Positions 51,618 through 62,592 are shown, counted from the stretch's first letter. The stretch is 64,000 bases of DNA from Serratia symbiotica (GCA_011754105.1 JAAKDF010000007.1:1-64000), one strand, 5' to 3'. Numbers and translations are program-made. The notes: generated by a model not told the origin, from the sequence alone.

Positions 51618-52990
51618 TATTTTCCGCCAAGGAATTTCAATATTTCTATCTTTTTTTCATTTATTAGGGTAATATTACCTTTTGACTCTACATTCAGACG
51701 TACTACTGGCTCGGTATTTGATGTCCTTAGATTAAACCGCCAGTCTGGAAATTCAATACTGATACCATCAGTCAAATCAATCCGCAAGGCGTCAGGCTCA
51801 TAAAAACCTCTAATATCTTGTATTTTCTGAGAGGCATCGGTTAATTTACGATTAATTTCACCCGAAGCCGGATAGGCTTGAATCCGATCACCAACTAGTT
51901 GGCTTAATGTCTTCTCTTTGGCGGAAAGCAACGCAGACACTAGCAACCATGGGATCATACCGCTGTCGCAATAGGCAAAATCACGGAAGTAATGATGCGC
52001 ACTCATCTCGCCGCCGTAGATAGCGTTTTCTTTACGCATCCGTTCTTTAATAAATGCATGGCCAGTTTTAGACATGACCGGAATCCCCCCTGCTTGGTTA
52101 ACAATATCAATTGTATTCCAGGACAAGCGAGGATCGTGGATAATCTTTGAACCTGGGTTGGTGTGCAAGAAAGCCTGCGCCAGCAGCCCTACGATGTAAT
52201 AGCCTTCGATAAAACTTCCTTGCTCATCAAACATGAAACAGCGATCAAAGTCACCATCAAAAGCGATGCCCATATCGGCCTGATGCGCCAGCACCGCTTT
52301 AGCCGTATCATCACGGCATTCAGGTAGCAATGGGTTAGGAATACCGTTCGGGAAATTACCATCCGGCTGATGATGCAATTTTACAAAAGATACAGGGATG
52401 TTGTCTCGCTTAAAACGCCGCTCAATCTCATCAATAACGTGCCCCGCAGCACCGTTGCCAGAGTTGATAACTAGCTTCATTGGCTTCAAAGCCGTTTTAT
52501 CGATATAACTCAATAGATGATTAACGTACTCGTTCAAGATCGTTATTTGCTGATAGCTACCGCGTTTGTTTGCTGCAACAGGAGGAAATGCATTGTCTTG
52601 CGCCAACTGTTTGATTGCCCGCAGGCCGGTATCTCCACTTATTGGCTGTGCGTTGGCGCGTACCAGTTTCATACCGTTGTAATTAATTGGGTTATGACTT
52701 GCGGTCACTTCTATACCCCCATCCATGCCAAGATGGAAAGTAGCAAAATAGACCTCTTCGGTTCCGCTTACTCCGATGTCATATATATCAGTACCTGAAT
52801 CTTGCAGCGCATTCGCTAACGCCAACTTAAGAGCCTCACTAGTCAAGCGTACATCTCCGCCGACAATCACACTTAGCGGCTTAAGATATTCCCCATAAGC
52901 TCGGCCGATGCGGTAAGCAATATCTTCGTTCAGTTCTTCACCAAGTTGACCACGAATATCATATGCTTTAAAACAAGTTAGGCTATTCAT
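51617..52990 (-). CDS. manB: phosphomannomutase
   Basis: ManB converts mannose 6-phosphate to mannose 1-phosphate, the substrate of ManC. I chose ATG 52990 ([20 protein letters not shown]), 457 residues, like E. coli CpsG (456); the frame is open to 53011 without homology. Active-site phosphoserine loop [14 protein letters not shown] near residue 95, metal loop DGDFDRCF near 240, sugar loop [13 protein letters not shown] near 320, phosphate loop [12 protein letters not shown] near 420. It follows manC after 14 bases. Confidence 0.96.
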   Translation of the reverse strand: MNSLTCFKAYDIRGQLGEELNEDIAYRIGRAYGEYLKPLSVIVGGDVRLTSEALKLALANALQDSGTDIYDIGVSGTEEVYFATFHLGMDGGIEVTASHNPINYNGMKLVRANAQPISGDTGLRAIKQLAQDNAFPPVAANKRGSYQQITILNEYVNHLLSYIDKTALKPMKLVINSGNGAAGHVIDEIERRFKRDNIPVSFVKLHHQPDGNFPNGIPNPLLPECRDDTAKAVLAHQADMGIAFDGDFDRCFMFDEQGSFIEGYYIVGLLAQAFLHTNPGSKIIHDPRLSWNTIDIVNQAGGIPVMSKTGHAFIKERMRKENAIYGGEMSAHHYFRDFAYCDSGMIPWLLVSALLSAKEKTLSQLVGDRIQAYPASGEINRKLTDASQKIQDIRGFYEPDALRIDLTDGISIEFPDWRFNLRTSNTEPVVRLNVESKGNITLINEKKIEILKFLGGK

Positions 52991-53004
52991 TAAAACCTCA
53001 AGAT

Positions 53005-54417
53005 TTAGCAACGACCGTAATGATCTTTAATACGAATAATGTCATCTTTCCCCAAATAAAAACCCGCCTGCACTTCAATCAGTTCCAAAGGTATATTACC
53101 TGGGTTTTCTAAACGGTGAACAACGCTAATGGGAATAAATGTCGACTGATTTTCAGTCAATAGGAAAGTTTTATCTCCGGTTGTCGCTCTGGCCGTACCT
53201 GCAAGCACCACCCAATGCTCAGTACGATGATGGTGTATCTGCAACGAGAACGCTTCGCCTGGGTTTAGGGTAATGCGGTTTATACAGAAACCTTTTTCGG
53301 CGACCAAGATATTGCAGATGCCCCATGGCCGGTAAACTTCACGATGTCTTCTATATTCGCTGCGATTGTATTTTTTCAGATATTCAACTACTTTTTTGAC
53401 ATCCTGTACCTTTGATTTATCAACAACTAGTACAGCATCCTTGGTATTAACAATCACCAGATTGTCGACGCCAATAGCAGCCACCAATTTTTCATCGGTA
53501 TTGATATAGCAGTCATGAGTGTTATGCAGGAAGGTATCACCAATTAATGCGTTATCGGCCTCGTTCTTCGGGCTAACTTCCCACAAAGCAGACCATGATC
53601 CAACATCACTCCATCCTGCATCTAACGGTATCATGACGGCATCTTGGGTTTTCTCCATCACCGCATAATCGATAGATTCATTAGGGCAGCACGCAAAGGC
53701 GTCTTGTTTAACGTTGATGAAATTCTTATCGCACCCTGTAAAACCCAGAGCGTGCTGGCAGGCAGCCAAAATATCTGGCCGAAACTTCTCCAATTCCTCT
53801 AAATAGCGTTTGGAACGGAACATGAACATGCCGCTGTTCCAAAAATATTCTCCAGAATCCATGTAATTTTGAGCGGTGGCAAGATCGGGTTTTTCAACAA
53901 AACGCTTTACGCAAGTCGCAGAAACATGCTCACCCCAGCTTTCGCCACGCTGGATATAGCCATATCCTATTTCCGGCCGGGTGGGCACAATACCGAATGT
54001 CACCAGGCTTTGCCCCGCAGCAAAAGCCTGTGCTGCCTCGATAGCCGCATGAAACGCTTCAATATCCTTAATTATATGATCCGCCGCCAAGACCAGCATG
54101 ATAGGATCGTGCCCTTGTGCAAGGGCACTTAGCGCTGCCAGCGCGATCGCTGGCGCAGTATTGCGTCCTACCGGTTCCAAGATGATGTTGTGTGACAACA
54201 TGTTGATTTGACGCAGTTGTTCAGCCACTATAAAGCGGTGATCCTGATTACAGATTACGATAGGTTCACTTATTTCAACACCATCTAGGCGGTTTAATGT
54301 TTCCTGCAACATTGAATGGAAGCTATGCAAACGCAGAAATTGCTTTGGATGAAGTTCACGGGACATCGGCCACAAACGGCTACCGGTGCCGCCTGCCATA
54401 ATTACAGGTAATAACAT
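53005..54417 (-). CDS. manC: mannose-1-phosphate guanylyltransferase / mannose-6-phosphate isomerase
   Basis: ManC makes GDP-mannose. 470 residues, matching the E. coli O9 enzyme. Nucleotidyltransferase domain: [19 protein letters not shown] at the N-terminus and FVEKPDL near 170. C-terminal cupin isomerase domain: [37 protein letters not shown] near 410 and [14 protein letters not shown]. First gene of the O-antigen operon; its product feeds both the mannosyltransferases and Gmd. Confidence 0.97.
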   Translation of the reverse strand: MLLPVIMAGGTGSRLWPMSRELHPKQFLRLHSFHSMLQETLNRLDGVEISEPIVICNQDHRFIVAEQLRQINMLSHNIILEPVGRNTAPAIALAALSALAQGHDPIMLVLAADHIIKDIEAFHAAIEAAQAFAAGQSLVTFGIVPTRPEIGYGYIQRGESWGEHVSATCVKRFVEKPDLATAQNYMDSGEYFWNSGMFMFRSKRYLEELEKFRPDILAACQHALGFTGCDKNFINVKQDAFACCPNESIDYAVMEKTQDAVMIPLDAGWSDVGSWSALWEVSPKNEADNALIGDTFLHNTHDCYINTDEKLVAAIGVDNLVIVNTKDAVLVVDKSKVQDVKKVVEYLKKYNRSEYRRHREVYRPWGICNILVAEKGFCINRITLNPGEAFSLQIHHHRTEHWVVLAGTARATTGDKTFLLTENQSTFIPISVVHRLENPGNIPLELIEVQAGFYLGKDDIIRIKDHYGRC

Positions 54418-54552
54418 TTCTAATCCTTTATCACGGTCCGTAAAGTAATCTAATAAATAAAATAAATTTAATAAATATCACTGTGTGTATGTGCGCATTC
54501 TTAATGCGGCTAGCGGGCTGAAACTTCTAGCCTTTCAAACGAAGAATAGGTT

Positions 54553-54577
54553 ATCCTTAGCTTAACAAGCTAAGGAT
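54553..54577. other. perfect 11-bp hairpin in the manC leader
   Basis: ATCCTTAGCTT (54553-54563), AAC, AAGCTAAGGAT (54567-54577). It lies between the JUMPstart relic and manC on the transcribed (minus) side. There is no T run, so it is probably not a simple terminator; an RNA-level role is possible but unproved. Confidence 0.6.
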
Positions 54578-54587
54578 TGCACCACCA

Positions 54588-54631
54588 GCAGGCAAGCTAA
54601 AGACCTTGGCTCAACAGCTACCAACCAGCTG
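54588..54631 (-). promoter_or_regulatory. JUMPstart element with degenerate ops site
   Basis: Read on the minus strand, CAGCTGGTTGGTAGCTGTTG, then AGCCAAGG, then TCTTTAGCTTGCCTGC. The JUMPstart consensus is CAGTGCTCTGGTAGCTGTTA, AGCCAGGG, GCGGTAGCGTGCCTGC. The first two blocks are well kept; the ops core GGCGGTAGCGTG, which recruits RfaH to RNA polymerase, is reduced to GG-TCTTTAGCTTG. Position about 170 bases before manC is right for an O-antigen operon leader. Confidence 0.8.
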
Positions 54632-54992
54632 ACAGTTAGTGCGTTACTTCTTATCCCCCAGCCTGTTTAGCTCAGAGTAAAATTAGCATAAGTTGTCGTG
54701 TGATTGGTATCGAGACAGGCTATATAGAGAGTAGACGCAATAAATTTTATTACTAATTATGCTACTATCTTGCCCATAAAAACAACTGCCTATCATTCGT
54801 TATTTTCATGGCTATGTGAAATAGGCGTTCAGTAAACATACAAATCTATATTTCGATACAAAAACAATTAAAATCATGTATTTATGGTAAAATTCGTGCA
54901 TTTTTAAATTAAAAATCAGGATACTTATTAAAACGCATGAACGCAACCGCGTTGCCCGTATAGAGGAAGATGAGAGGAGACTAAGAAAAGCG
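54632..54992. other. gene-free AT-rich region upstream of the O-antigen operon
   Basis: Expected to carry the O-antigen promoter on the minus strand. No coding sequence is supported; galF, which usually lies here, is not recognisable. The 70-codon minus-strand frame at 54812-55024 runs into the IS scar and has no family resemblance. Confidence 0.45.
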
Positions 54993-55076
54993 AATGTACC
55001 AGGAGTTGCCTGAAAGATGCCCATTCAGGAGACTCTTTATTCTAAATTTGATTTATTCAACAACGCCAATGTACCA
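54993..55076. mobile_element. IS903-type deletion scar with 9-bp target duplication
   Basis: AATGTACCA at 54993-55001 and again at 55068-55076 flank 66 bases (55002-55067). These begin GG, then jump to the element's right end: TTGCCTGAAAGATGCCCATTC...GATTTATTCAACAACGCC. The same right-end sequence occurs at 31219-31275 and 60427-60486. So a full element inserted here and all but its last two left bases and about 64 right bases were deleted. Confidence 0.9.
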
Positions 55077-55211
55077 TTGTATTCCACACCTTGGGCAAAA
55101 CAAAAGCCTGATTTTCCCTAAACTTTCCTGATTGAAGTTGAATTTTCCCGCTGCAACACTCATCATTCCTGTACGGCATAAGCCGTCTAACTTGCAGGTG
55201 AAATTAGGCAT

Positions 55212-56786
55212 ATGGAATGGATCGCAGATCCAACACTTTGGGTCGGCTTGGCCACTTTGGTTGTGCTGGAAATCGTTCTGGGTATAGATAACCTTATCTT
55301 TATCGCCATTCTGGCGGAAAAATTACCAAAAAAAAAAAGAGATAAAGCTCGCGTTGTTGGCCTGCTGATAGCATTGCTAATGCGGCTGGCGCTACTAGCC
55401 TCCATTTCCTGGTTGGGCACACTTACCCAACCGATATTTGTGGTTACTGCACACTCCTTTAGTGGCCGTGATATGATTATGCTGATCGGCGGGTTATTCC
55501 TGTTGTTCAAAGCCACCACGGAATTGCACGAACGGCTAGAAGGCAAGGATCAAGTACAACAAGAGTCACGCAAAGGTGCTCGTTTCTGGCCAGTGGTGGC
55601 GCAAATTGTGGTGCTGGATGCCGTCTTTTCGCTCGATTCGGTGATTACTGCTATTGGCATAGTCGACCATCTGGCAGTGATGATGATTGCGGTTTGTATC
55701 GCCATCGGCCTGATGTTGCTGGCTAGTAAGCATTTGACTAATTTCGTCAACTCTCATCCCACTATCGTAATTCTATGTCTGAGTTTCCTGCTGATGATTG
55801 GCTTTAGCCTGGTCGCCGAAGGGTTAGGCTATCTTATTCCAAAGGGCTACCTGTATGTAGCGATTGGTTTTTCGGTATTGATCGAGGCATTAAACCAACT
55901 GGCACAATTCAACCGCCGACGCTTTCTATCCAAGGTGCGTCCGTTACGCGATCGCACCGCAGAAGCGGTGCTGCGCATGCTGAGCGGCAAGCATGAAGAA
56001 GCGGAGCTTGACAGCAATTACGCCAGTTTGCTGGTCGATAGCGCAAGCGGTGAAGTTTTTAACCAGCAAGAACGAGATATGATCGAGCGTGTTATGGGGA
56101 TGGCGCAGCGCACGGTCAGCAGTATCATGACCTCCCGCCATGATGTGGAATATCTCAAACTGAACGATCCACAGGGAATTTTGACCCAACTGCTGGAGAA
56201 AAACCAGCATACACGTATCGTAGTAGTAGAAAATAGTGCCAATGACGAACCTCTGGGTGTCATTTATACCATTGACGTGCTGAAACAACAGTTATCTCAG
56301 GGACCACTGGCGTTACGCTCGCTGGTGCGCCAGCCGCTAATTTTCCACGAACAGCTCACATTACTGAGCGCGTTGGAGCAGTTCCGTCAGGCGCAGACGC
56401 ACTTTGCTTTTGTGGTCGACGAGTTCGGTTCTGTTGAAGGCATTGTTACCTTGACTGATGTTATGGAAACTATCGCCGGTAATCTGCCGGAGGACGGTGA
56501 AGAAATCGACGCACGACATGACATTCAACAAAACGAAGACGGTAGTTGGGCGGCCAACGGATATATGCCACTGGAAGATCTGGTGCTGTATCTGCCGCTG
56601 TCGCTGGAAGAAAAGCGTGAATATCATACACTGGCAGGCCTGCTGATGGAGCATAGCCAGCGCATTCCGCAGGAAGGAGAACACCTGTGCATCGGGGATT
56701 ACTTATTTGAACCGCTGGAAGTCAACAGCCACCGTGTTTTGAAGGTGAAAATTACCCCGTTGTCGCCGCCAGAACATGATGATTAA
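55212..56786 (+). CDS. yegH: TerC-like membrane protein with CBS and CorC/HlyC domains
   Basis: 524 residues (E. coli YegH 527). A seven-helix TerC-type domain covers about 1-235 ([41 protein letters not shown] with conserved acidic residues), a CBS pair about 290-425 ([34 protein letters not shown]), and the CorC/HlyC domain about 440-520. Possibly a metal exporter of the inner membrane; the function is not established. A run of eleven A at about 55328-55338 (KLPKKKRD) is a slippage-prone site. It is divergent from the O-antigen operon and convergent with asmA. Confidence 0.93.
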   Translation: MEWIADPTLWVGLATLVVLEIVLGIDNLIFIAILAEKLPKKKRDKARVVGLLIALLMRLALLASISWLGTLTQPIFVVTAHSFSGRDMIMLIGGLFLLFKATTELHERLEGKDQVQQESRKGARFWPVVAQIVVLDAVFSLDSVITAIGIVDHLAVMMIAVCIAIGLMLLASKHLTNFVNSHPTIVILCLSFLLMIGFSLVAEGLGYLIPKGYLYVAIGFSVLIEALNQLAQFNRRRFLSKVRPLRDRTAEAVLRMLSGKHEEAELDSNYASLLVDSASGEVFNQQERDMIERVMGMAQRTVSSIMTSRHDVEYLKLNDPQGILTQLLEKNQHTRIVVVENSANDEPLGVIYTIDVLKQQLSQGPLALRSLVRQPLIFHEQLTLLSALEQFRQAQTHFAFVVDEFGSVEGIVTLTDVMETIAGNLPEDGEEIDARHDIQQNEDGSWAANGYMPLEDLVLYLPLSLEEKREYHTLAGLLMEHSQRIPQEGEHLCIGDYLFEPLEVNSHRVLKVKITPLSPPEHDD

Positions 56787-56814
56787 ACCTGACATTAACC
56801 CCACCACCAGGATA

Positions 56815-58644
56815 TTAAAGCTTATCAAGCAGCTTTTTCAGATCCTGTCCTTCACGCGAGTTCTTATTCTTTTCAATCCAATTACATAGCGCTTTCTTGG
56901 CTCGGTTCTCCAACGTTTTATGTAGTATCTGTTCGACTTGTAGCTGATAGTTGAGATGTGCCCAGGGACCGTAAACCCGCAAAGGAATTGACGTTTTTTG
57001 CAACTGTTCGATCAGATCACTACGGCCCTGCCAACCTCTGGTCACCCGCAAGTTGATCGCCATGTCACACTGTTTGCCCACCATATTGACGGTGCCGCTG
57101 CCATCCATACTTAGCAGTGGAGACTGAGCATTCATCTCGCTGATGTTCACCCTGCCTTGGTTCAGGCTGGCATTCGCCGCTAGCTGTGCAACGGCGGTAT
57201 AATGCGGGTAATTATCCTGCCCACGTACGCTGCTGTCGCTGCGTGCCACGACCTGCTGGACTAACTGTTGCACGTTCAAGCCATGCAGTTTCCCCTCCTG
57301 CATCGCCAACTGGGCGCTACCGCGCCAGCTATGTATAGACGCAGGTAACGTGAGGCGATCGCCGATCAGTTCTCCCTGCATGCTGAATTTTCCACTCATG
57401 ACCTGCGGCATATCAAAAGCTTTTAGCAGCGTACCCATTTCAACATGCTGCAATAGGGGCTGTAGAGCGATAATCGTCTTATCGCCACGCACATCCAGCG
57501 AACCGGGGAAGGAAAAATGCCCATCGGCCAGTTGGCCTGAAAGTTTATGCAGCCTGAGCAGCCCTCGCTGGTTATCGGCCTGAACGGCCAGTTGGGTGAT
57601 ATTCATGCCGCGATAGGTCAATTTATCAACTTGCATAATGAGCTGTGCATTGAAATTGCGCAGTTCAGCCATATCCTGTTGCTGGTCATCAATTTGGCTG
57701 GCGATAACTGGCGCGGAAGCCGTCACCTGCGTTTTAAAACTCGTGCGGGATTGCCAGCCAGAAAGCGCATCCAAATTGAGATTAGCCGAGGACAAGTTCA
57801 TTACTAATGTTGGCACCTCCGCCATAGTTGCTGTGACATCGCCGGTGAACTGATTGTCGTTGGCACTGATACTCACCGGGTTGAATACAATATGCGGTGG
57901 CGTTTGTTGATAAGAGCACTGCGCGTAGCCTTCACCTTTTATGCCGCCATTCAAGATATCAGCCCCCGCCAACTGGTAATTGAACCGGGTTAGCTTCGCA
58001 TTTATCTGGCGCGGGTAGTGTTGTAAATCGATATCGGCCGCCATAGTTAAGGTCAAATCGCGCTGATCACGATTTATCCGGCTAGAAAGAGCCATTTGCA
58101 CCTGACGCTGGTCATTTTGTTGCAAGGTGAGATTGATGTCCCTGACGTTGATCTGTGTATTATTGGCGCGCTGCCAAATCAGCAGGCTATCCACGATCCT
58201 CAGATGATCAATACCCAATTTCCACGGTGTGTCTACTGACTTAACGAAAGGCTCAACTGGCGCGATAGGGGCATCAACCGGATGCTGTTCTTCACTTTCC
58301 GGAGTTAGGCGAATAACAGAATTTTTCAACATTACTTGTTTGACAAACAGGTGGTGAGACAACAGCGGCAACAGTTTGACATCAAGGCGCATATTTTCAG
58401 CGCTCACCAATGGCGCTTGAGCCCCTGGCGCTGTCAGTGTTACGTGGCCGGAAAGAATGCTCAACTGCGGCCAAATATGCCAACGTAGATCGCCGGAGAG
58501 CATCAACTGATAGCCGCTGTTTTGTTCGACTTTCTTAACCATATAGGCGCGAAAATCATTAGGATTCACCAAGAGCACCAACGCGGATATTCCCGCAACC
58601 AATACAACCAGTAAGATCACTAGTGCCGTTAGTAGTCTTCTCAT
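56815..58644 (-). CDS. asmA: AsmA family outer-membrane assembly protein
   Basis: 609 residues (E. coli AsmA 617). One N-terminal transmembrane anchor ([23 protein letters not shown], about 3-25) followed by a large periplasmic domain. Family block at the start: [20 protein letters not shown] and [20 protein letters not shown]. AsmA-like proteins are thought to bridge the periplasm and move phospholipid to the outer membrane. The C-terminal AsmA_2 region ([20 protein letters not shown]) is intact. Its start overlaps the dcd end by four bases, the E. coli dcd-asmA arrangement. Confidence 0.95.
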   Translation of the reverse strand: MRRLLTALVILLVVLVAGISALVLLVNPNDFRAYMVKKVEQNSGYQLMLSGDLRWHIWPQLSILSGHVTLTAPGAQAPLVSAENMRLDVKLLPLLSHHLFVKQVMLKNSVIRLTPESEEQHPVDAPIAPVEPFVKSVDTPWKLGIDHLRIVDSLLIWQRANNTQINVRDINLTLQQNDQRQVQMALSSRINRDQRDLTLTMAADIDLQHYPRQINAKLTRFNYQLAGADILNGGIKGEGYAQCSYQQTPPHIVFNPVSISANDNQFTGDVTATMAEVPTLVMNLSSANLNLDALSGWQSRTSFKTQVTASAPVIASQIDDQQQDMAELRNFNAQLIMQVDKLTYRGMNITQLAVQADNQRGLLRLHKLSGQLADGHFSFPGSLDVRGDKTIIALQPLLQHVEMGTLLKAFDMPQVMSGKFSMQGELIGDRLTLPASIHSWRGSAQLAMQEGKLHGLNVQQLVQQVVARSDSSVRGQDNYPHYTAVAQLAANASLNQGRVNISEMNAQSPLLSMDGSGTVNMVGKQCDMAINLRVTRGWQGRSDLIEQLQKTSIPLRVYGPWAHLNYQLQVEQILHKTLENRAKKALCNWIEKNKNSREGQDLKKLLDKL

Positions 58645-59237
58645 ACTACCAGCCTTGAGTCTTTGTCGATTCGACTCTTCACAGCACCTTGCTGATCGCG
58701 GTATTTGGCATCCTGGCGGCTATTGTAGGGACGCGAAGCTGGCCCAGATAGAGGTTCAAAACTCAGGGCACCGATCAACATCCCAGGGCGTAATGCCAGC
58801 GGCAACTTACCTGAATTATATAACTCCAGTACAATGCACCCCTTCCAACCAGGATCTATACGGTGCGCCGTAACGTGTACCATCAGTCCCAGACGCGCCA
58901 GAGAAGAGCGGCCATCTAACCAGCCGACCAGATCATTTGGTAATGTCACGGATTCAAATGTCACCGCCAGCGCCAGTTCACTTGGGTGCAGTAAGAAGGT
59001 CTCTCTTTCCGGCAAGACGATTTCGTCGCTCATCACTCGATCAAGAGCTGTGCTAACTTCATTTTTCGGGCCGCTAAGATCAATAAAGACAGCAGTGTGA
59101 CCAAGGAACACCCGGAACTGATTGCCCAAGCGGACATCCACTGTGGCCCCGTTAATGCGCTCAATCGGCGGACGCGGTGAAATCACAAGTTTTCCGTTAT
59201 CCAGCCAGGATTCTATATCGCGGTCACATAGTCTCAT
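58641..59237 (-). CDS. dcd: dCTP deaminase
   Basis: Dcd deaminates dCTP to dUTP, the main source of dTMP in enterobacteria. 198 residues, five more than E. coli (193), with an RLVV tail after the usual SRIDKD end. It aligns from [20 protein letters not shown]. Catalytic region [26 protein letters not shown] near residues 107-133 (Ser-Arg, Glu in IVLELYNSG) is intact. It precedes asmA and follows udk on the same strand. Confidence 0.97.
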   Translation of the reverse strand: MRLCDRDIESWLDNGKLVISPRPPIERINGATVDVRLGNQFRVFLGHTAVFIDLSGPKNEVSTALDRVMSDEIVLPERETFLLHPSELALAVTFESVTLPNDLVGWLDGRSSLARLGLMVHVTAHRIDPGWKGCIVLELYNSGKLPLALRPGMLIGALSFEPLSGPASRPYNSRQDAKYRDQQGAVKSRIDKDSRLVV

Positions 59238-59360
59238 CTCTTTTCTCCATCAAAGCGCGTAGCTAAACGAAAATTGCCCCACAACGGGCGAAAGATCTAC
59301 GGCATGTTGTAAATAGTTTGCTTCCATCAGGGAAGATAATTTTTCAACCATTAAGCAGCA

Positions 59361-60002
59361 TTATTGAAAAAATTGACTAATTTTGGCTTTCAGAATATCG
59401 ATCGCTATACGGTTCTTGCCGCCTCTCGGCACAATAATGTCTGCATATTGCTTGGAAGGTTCTATAAACTGTAGGAACATCGGACGCACAGTTTTCTGAT
59501 ATTGCGCCATTACCGAATCCATCGAACGACCACGTTCATTCACATCGCGCTTCATACGACGCATAAGGCAAATATCCAACGGTGTATCGACGAAGATCGA
59601 GAAGTTCATTTCCTGGCGCAGTCGAATGTCTGTCAGCAATAAGATCCCTTCCAGAATGATCACCTTTTTAGGCTCCAGGTGCCCAGTCTCTTTCTTGCGT
59701 GTGTGCTCAGCATAGCTGTACAGTGGAACTTCTATCGCTTGGCCTGATTGCAACATTTGCAAATGCTGAAATAACAGGTTGTGATCCATGGCGCTGGGGT
59801 GGTCGTAATTGGTTTTGATCCGTTCTTCCATGGTCAGATGCGTTTGGGCTTTGTAATAACTGTCTTCAGGGATTACGCCGATATGTTCATCGCCTACTTG
59901 TTCGCGGAGTTCACGATATAACGTACTGGCAATGAGGCTTTTCCCAGAGGCAGATGCGCCAGCTATACCAATAATGATGCACTGATGCGGCTTGTCAGTC
60001 AT
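59361..60002 (-). CDS. udk: uridine kinase
   Basis: Udk phosphorylates uridine and cytidine for pyrimidine salvage. I chose ATG 60002 ([20 protein letters not shown]), 213 residues as in E. coli; the frame extends upstream to 60056 without homology. P-loop [15 protein letters not shown] near residue 13, PEDSYYKAQ near 47, YDHPSAMDH near 65, LEGILLL near 105 and [16 protein letters not shown] at the C-terminus. First gene of the udk-dcd-asmA run. Confidence 0.97.
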   Translation of the reverse strand: MTDKPHQCIIIGIAGASASGKSLIASTLYRELREQVGDEHIGVIPEDSYYKAQTHLTMEERIKTNYDHPSAMDHNLLFQHLQMLQSGQAIEVPLYSYAEHTRKKETGHLEPKKVIILEGILLLTDIRLRQEMNFSIFVDTPLDICLMRRMKRDVNERGRSMDSVMAQYQKTVRPMFLQFIEPSKQYADIIVPRGGKNRIAIDILKAKISQFFQ

Positions 60003-60143
60003 AAAATTAACGACCTGATTTCGTATTGTAAAAAAGGGGGGAACTAAACGCGCCAATTATAAGGAGTCAGCGGACTTTACGCCACTCTATCAACATCATC
60101 AATTACAGCGCGCGTAACGTAATCTACGTAGGGATATCTTCTC

Positions 60144-60486
60144 CCTAATACCGCCCAGAAGCGGATCCCGTTATTGGTCGGCAGACTATACAGACCGAAA
60201 TCAGGCGATGGCAAACCAGCGACTTACAGGAGACAACATACGGTGGAAAAGTATGACAGTCTATCACCGACGTTCGATAGCCGAAATAGAGATGTACAGA
60301 GTAAAACAGCTATTTAGTGGTCATCTGTCGCTGCAAGATTATGATGAGCAAGTTGCATAGGCTATGGCCATGATTTGTGCATTAAACAAGATTACGCTGT
60401 CCGGTATGCCAGAAACTGTACGCAGTGCCTGAAACATGCCCATTCAGGCGACTCTTTATTCCAAATCTAATTTATTTAACAAATCC
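60144..60486 (+). mobile_element. 3' fragment of IS5-family (IS903 group) element
   Basis: About 340 bases equal to the transposase C-terminal third: RSGSRYW, MANQRLTGDN, YHRRSIAEIEMYRVKQLFSGHLSLQDYDEQVA*AMAMICALNKITLSGMPETVRSA. The right end is decayed (ATTTATTTAACAAATCC). The left two thirds are absent. Plus orientation, between udk and hns. Confidence 0.88.
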
Positions 60487-60581
60487 ACCTACATTGCAGA
60501 TAATTATCCGGAGAAACTCGATACGGTATTTTCAGATATTTATCTAAGAAGGTAATCGTCAGTGCGGCTTATAATGTTGCA

Positions 60582-60611
60582 AAGAAGGCTCTCCTAATGA
60601 GAGCCTTCTTT
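60582..60611 (-). terminator. terminator of hns
   Basis: AAGAAGGCTCTC and GAGAGCCTTCTT form a 12-bp stem on a short CTAAT loop, 19 bases after the hns stop (minus strand), with a T-rich tail on the transcript. Confidence 0.9.
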
Positions 60612-60629
60612 ATACGGAGCTAAGGGTTA

Positions 60630-61061
60630 TTACAGTAGGAAATTATCCAAAGATTTACCTTGCTCTTCGATAGCTTTCTTAATCACCGCTGGAGTACGGC
60701 CTTGACCTGTCCAGGTTTTGAATTCGCCATTTTTATCTTTATATTGGTATTTAGCAGGACGTGTCGCACGCTTTGCTTTACTCGCTGATTTACTTGCTGC
60801 TTTACTTGCTGCTTTACTTGCTGCCATTGTTTGCAACAATTCATTTGGATCGATGCAATCAGCAATGAGCATTTCACGATATTGTTGCAATTTTCGAGTG
60901 TGTTCTTCAATTTCTGCTTGAGCCTGACTGTCTTCTTCGCGTCGTTCGTTTACGACAACTTCCAGTTTCTCAAGCATTTCTTCCAGCGTTTCCAGGCTAC
61001 ATTCTCTTGCCTGAGCGCGTAGAGTGCGGATGTTGTTCAAAATCTTTAATGCTTCGCTCAT
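60630..61061 (-). CDS. hns: histone-like nucleoid-structuring protein H-NS
   Basis: H-NS coats AT-rich DNA and silences transcription. ATG 61061 ([20 protein letters not shown]) gives 143 residues; an ATG six bases earlier is also in frame. The N-terminal oligomerisation helices (1-80) and the DNA-binding domain with the [15 protein letters not shown] hook motif near residue 115 are intact. The flexible linker is expanded by an (Ala-Ala-Ser-Lys)-type repeat, making the protein about six residues longer than E. coli's 137. [10 protein letters not shown] has Cys where relatives have Gly. A terminator follows. Confidence 0.96.
   Translation of the reverse strand: MSEALKILNNIRTLRAQARECSLETLEEMLEKLEVVVNERREEDSQAQAEIEEHTRKLQQYREMLIADCIDPNELLQTMAASKAASKAASKSASKAKRATRPAKYQYKDKNGEFKTWTGQGRTPAVIKKAIEEQGKSLDNFLL
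60777..60824 (-). repeat. four tandem 12-bp units in the hns linker
   Basis: On the plus strand TTTACTCGCTGA then three identical TTTACTTGCTGC units (60789-60824). On the coding strand they give [16 protein letters not shown]. Each unit adds one lysine to the linker. Confidence 0.92.
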
Positions 61062-61067
61062 TGTCAT

Positions 61068-61658
61068 AGTCTCAAATTATATTGGTGTGGGTGTTTATAA
61101 TAATAGAGTGCTCTTTTCTTTTCTGCAATAGCTAAAATGGTCTTAATACTCAAATTTACAGTTTTAAAAAATGGTCAATCAGACCTGATAAGATAATATA
61201 GATAGGATTATTAAGCATTACCACTTTAATTTTAAGTCAAACTAACAGTAGTTATGGTATGTTAGTTGCATAAAATTCTTTTATGGATAAGTAATAGCAG
61301 TAATTCTTATCATTATTGCAATGAGGTTTACAGGGGTAACCGCGCAAAGGCTTGGAAAACATTTCCGAGATTGGCGGATATACCGCTAAAGCCTACGCCA
61401 AAGTGTACTTTTTTGGTCATCTGATGCCATTAAATACCTCAAGCTCTGTTTAATACTCTTCCAGCGCTATTCAACGCTCAAGTCAGTAACGTAGACTATT
61501 CAAGGCATTAATGCAGGTATCTACATTAGAAATAATTAATAGTGCTGTCAGATAGTGATTATCTTGTAAATAGATATATAATCTAGGCTAGCATAAAACG
61601 ATATGTTTTATAGTGAAAGCGCATTATTACCTCAAGAAGTTTATTGTTTTCTTTAAGG
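61068..61658. other. AT-rich region upstream of hns without recognised gene
   Basis: Should contain the hns promoter; very AT-rich near 61080-61320. Around 61330-61430 a less AT-rich stretch reads, in one frame, KRLENISEIGGYTAKAYAKVYFF-like fragments that suggest an eroded coding sequence, which I cannot identify. tdk, adhE and galU, the usual neighbours of hns, are not seen. Confidence 0.4.
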
Positions 61659-62375
61659 GGCTTTGTTAAATAAATTAGATTTGGAATAAAGAGTCGCCTG
61701 AATGTGCATCTTTCAGGCAACACGTACAGTTTCTGGCATACTGGAAAGCCGTTATCTTGTTTAATGCACAAATCATGGCCATAGCCTATGCAACTTGCTC
61801 ATCATAATCTTGCAGCGACAGATGACCACTAAATAGCTGTTTTACTCTGTACATCGCTGTTTTGGCTATCGAATGTCGGTGGTGGCTTATTATACTTTTT
61901 CTCCGTGTATTGTCTCCGTTAAGGCGCTGGTTTGCCACCGCCTGATTTCGGTTTGCATAGTCTGCCTACCAATAACGGGATCCGCTTCTGGGCGGTAAGT
62001 CAATAACAAGCTGCGCAATTTTATCAGGCATTGGGGTTTTAAACTGGACATTGACAGATTTCGCCCGCTTACTAATGCAGGTGTAGTACGGGCAGTTCAA
62101 CGGCAATTTCATTAGTATAAAAATGGAGTCGACGAAGCCTTGGAGAGCGCGAAGTGTTAGGCCGACAAATCCGTTTTAGCATCAATACGCTAGTCATTGC
62201 CATATCGGAATATCCACCCATAAAGTGAGTAAACCACGAGTGATAAGGGCGTTGTTGTAAGCCTTCCAGTTGGTGATCTTGAACTTTTTCTTGGCCACGT
62301 CATGTCTCTATTTTACATCAGGAAAGTGACATGATCCTCGTTCTGGCAAAATGTTCGATTTTATTCAATAACGCC
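61659..62375 (-). mobile_element. IS5-family (IS903 group) element, heavily deleted
   Basis: Left end GGCTTTGTTAAATAAATTAG at 61659, right end CGATTTTATTCAATAACGCC to 62375. Internal order matches the other copies on the minus strand: right part with KKKFKITNWKAYNNALIT, a deletion, CPYYTCISKRAKSVNVQFKTP, a second deletion, then the transposase tail near 61900-61700. 717 bp of about 1050 remain. No clean target duplication. Confidence 0.88.
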
Positions 62376-62592
62376 ACTAAAAGCTGCTAAGTGCCAACAT
62401 TTTTCGTAATCCTCGATGATAATTTTGATAACCGTTGAAACGAGTAAAATCGCCCCGATATACTTAATAATACGCACTATCGCTCAAGCGAGAGCTACAA
62501 TTTGTAGAGTTCTCAGCAGCAATAAAAAATGAGTGAAAACAGCTTAAATTATGCAAGCAATACCCTATAGCAGCACACTGGAGCGTAAACAT

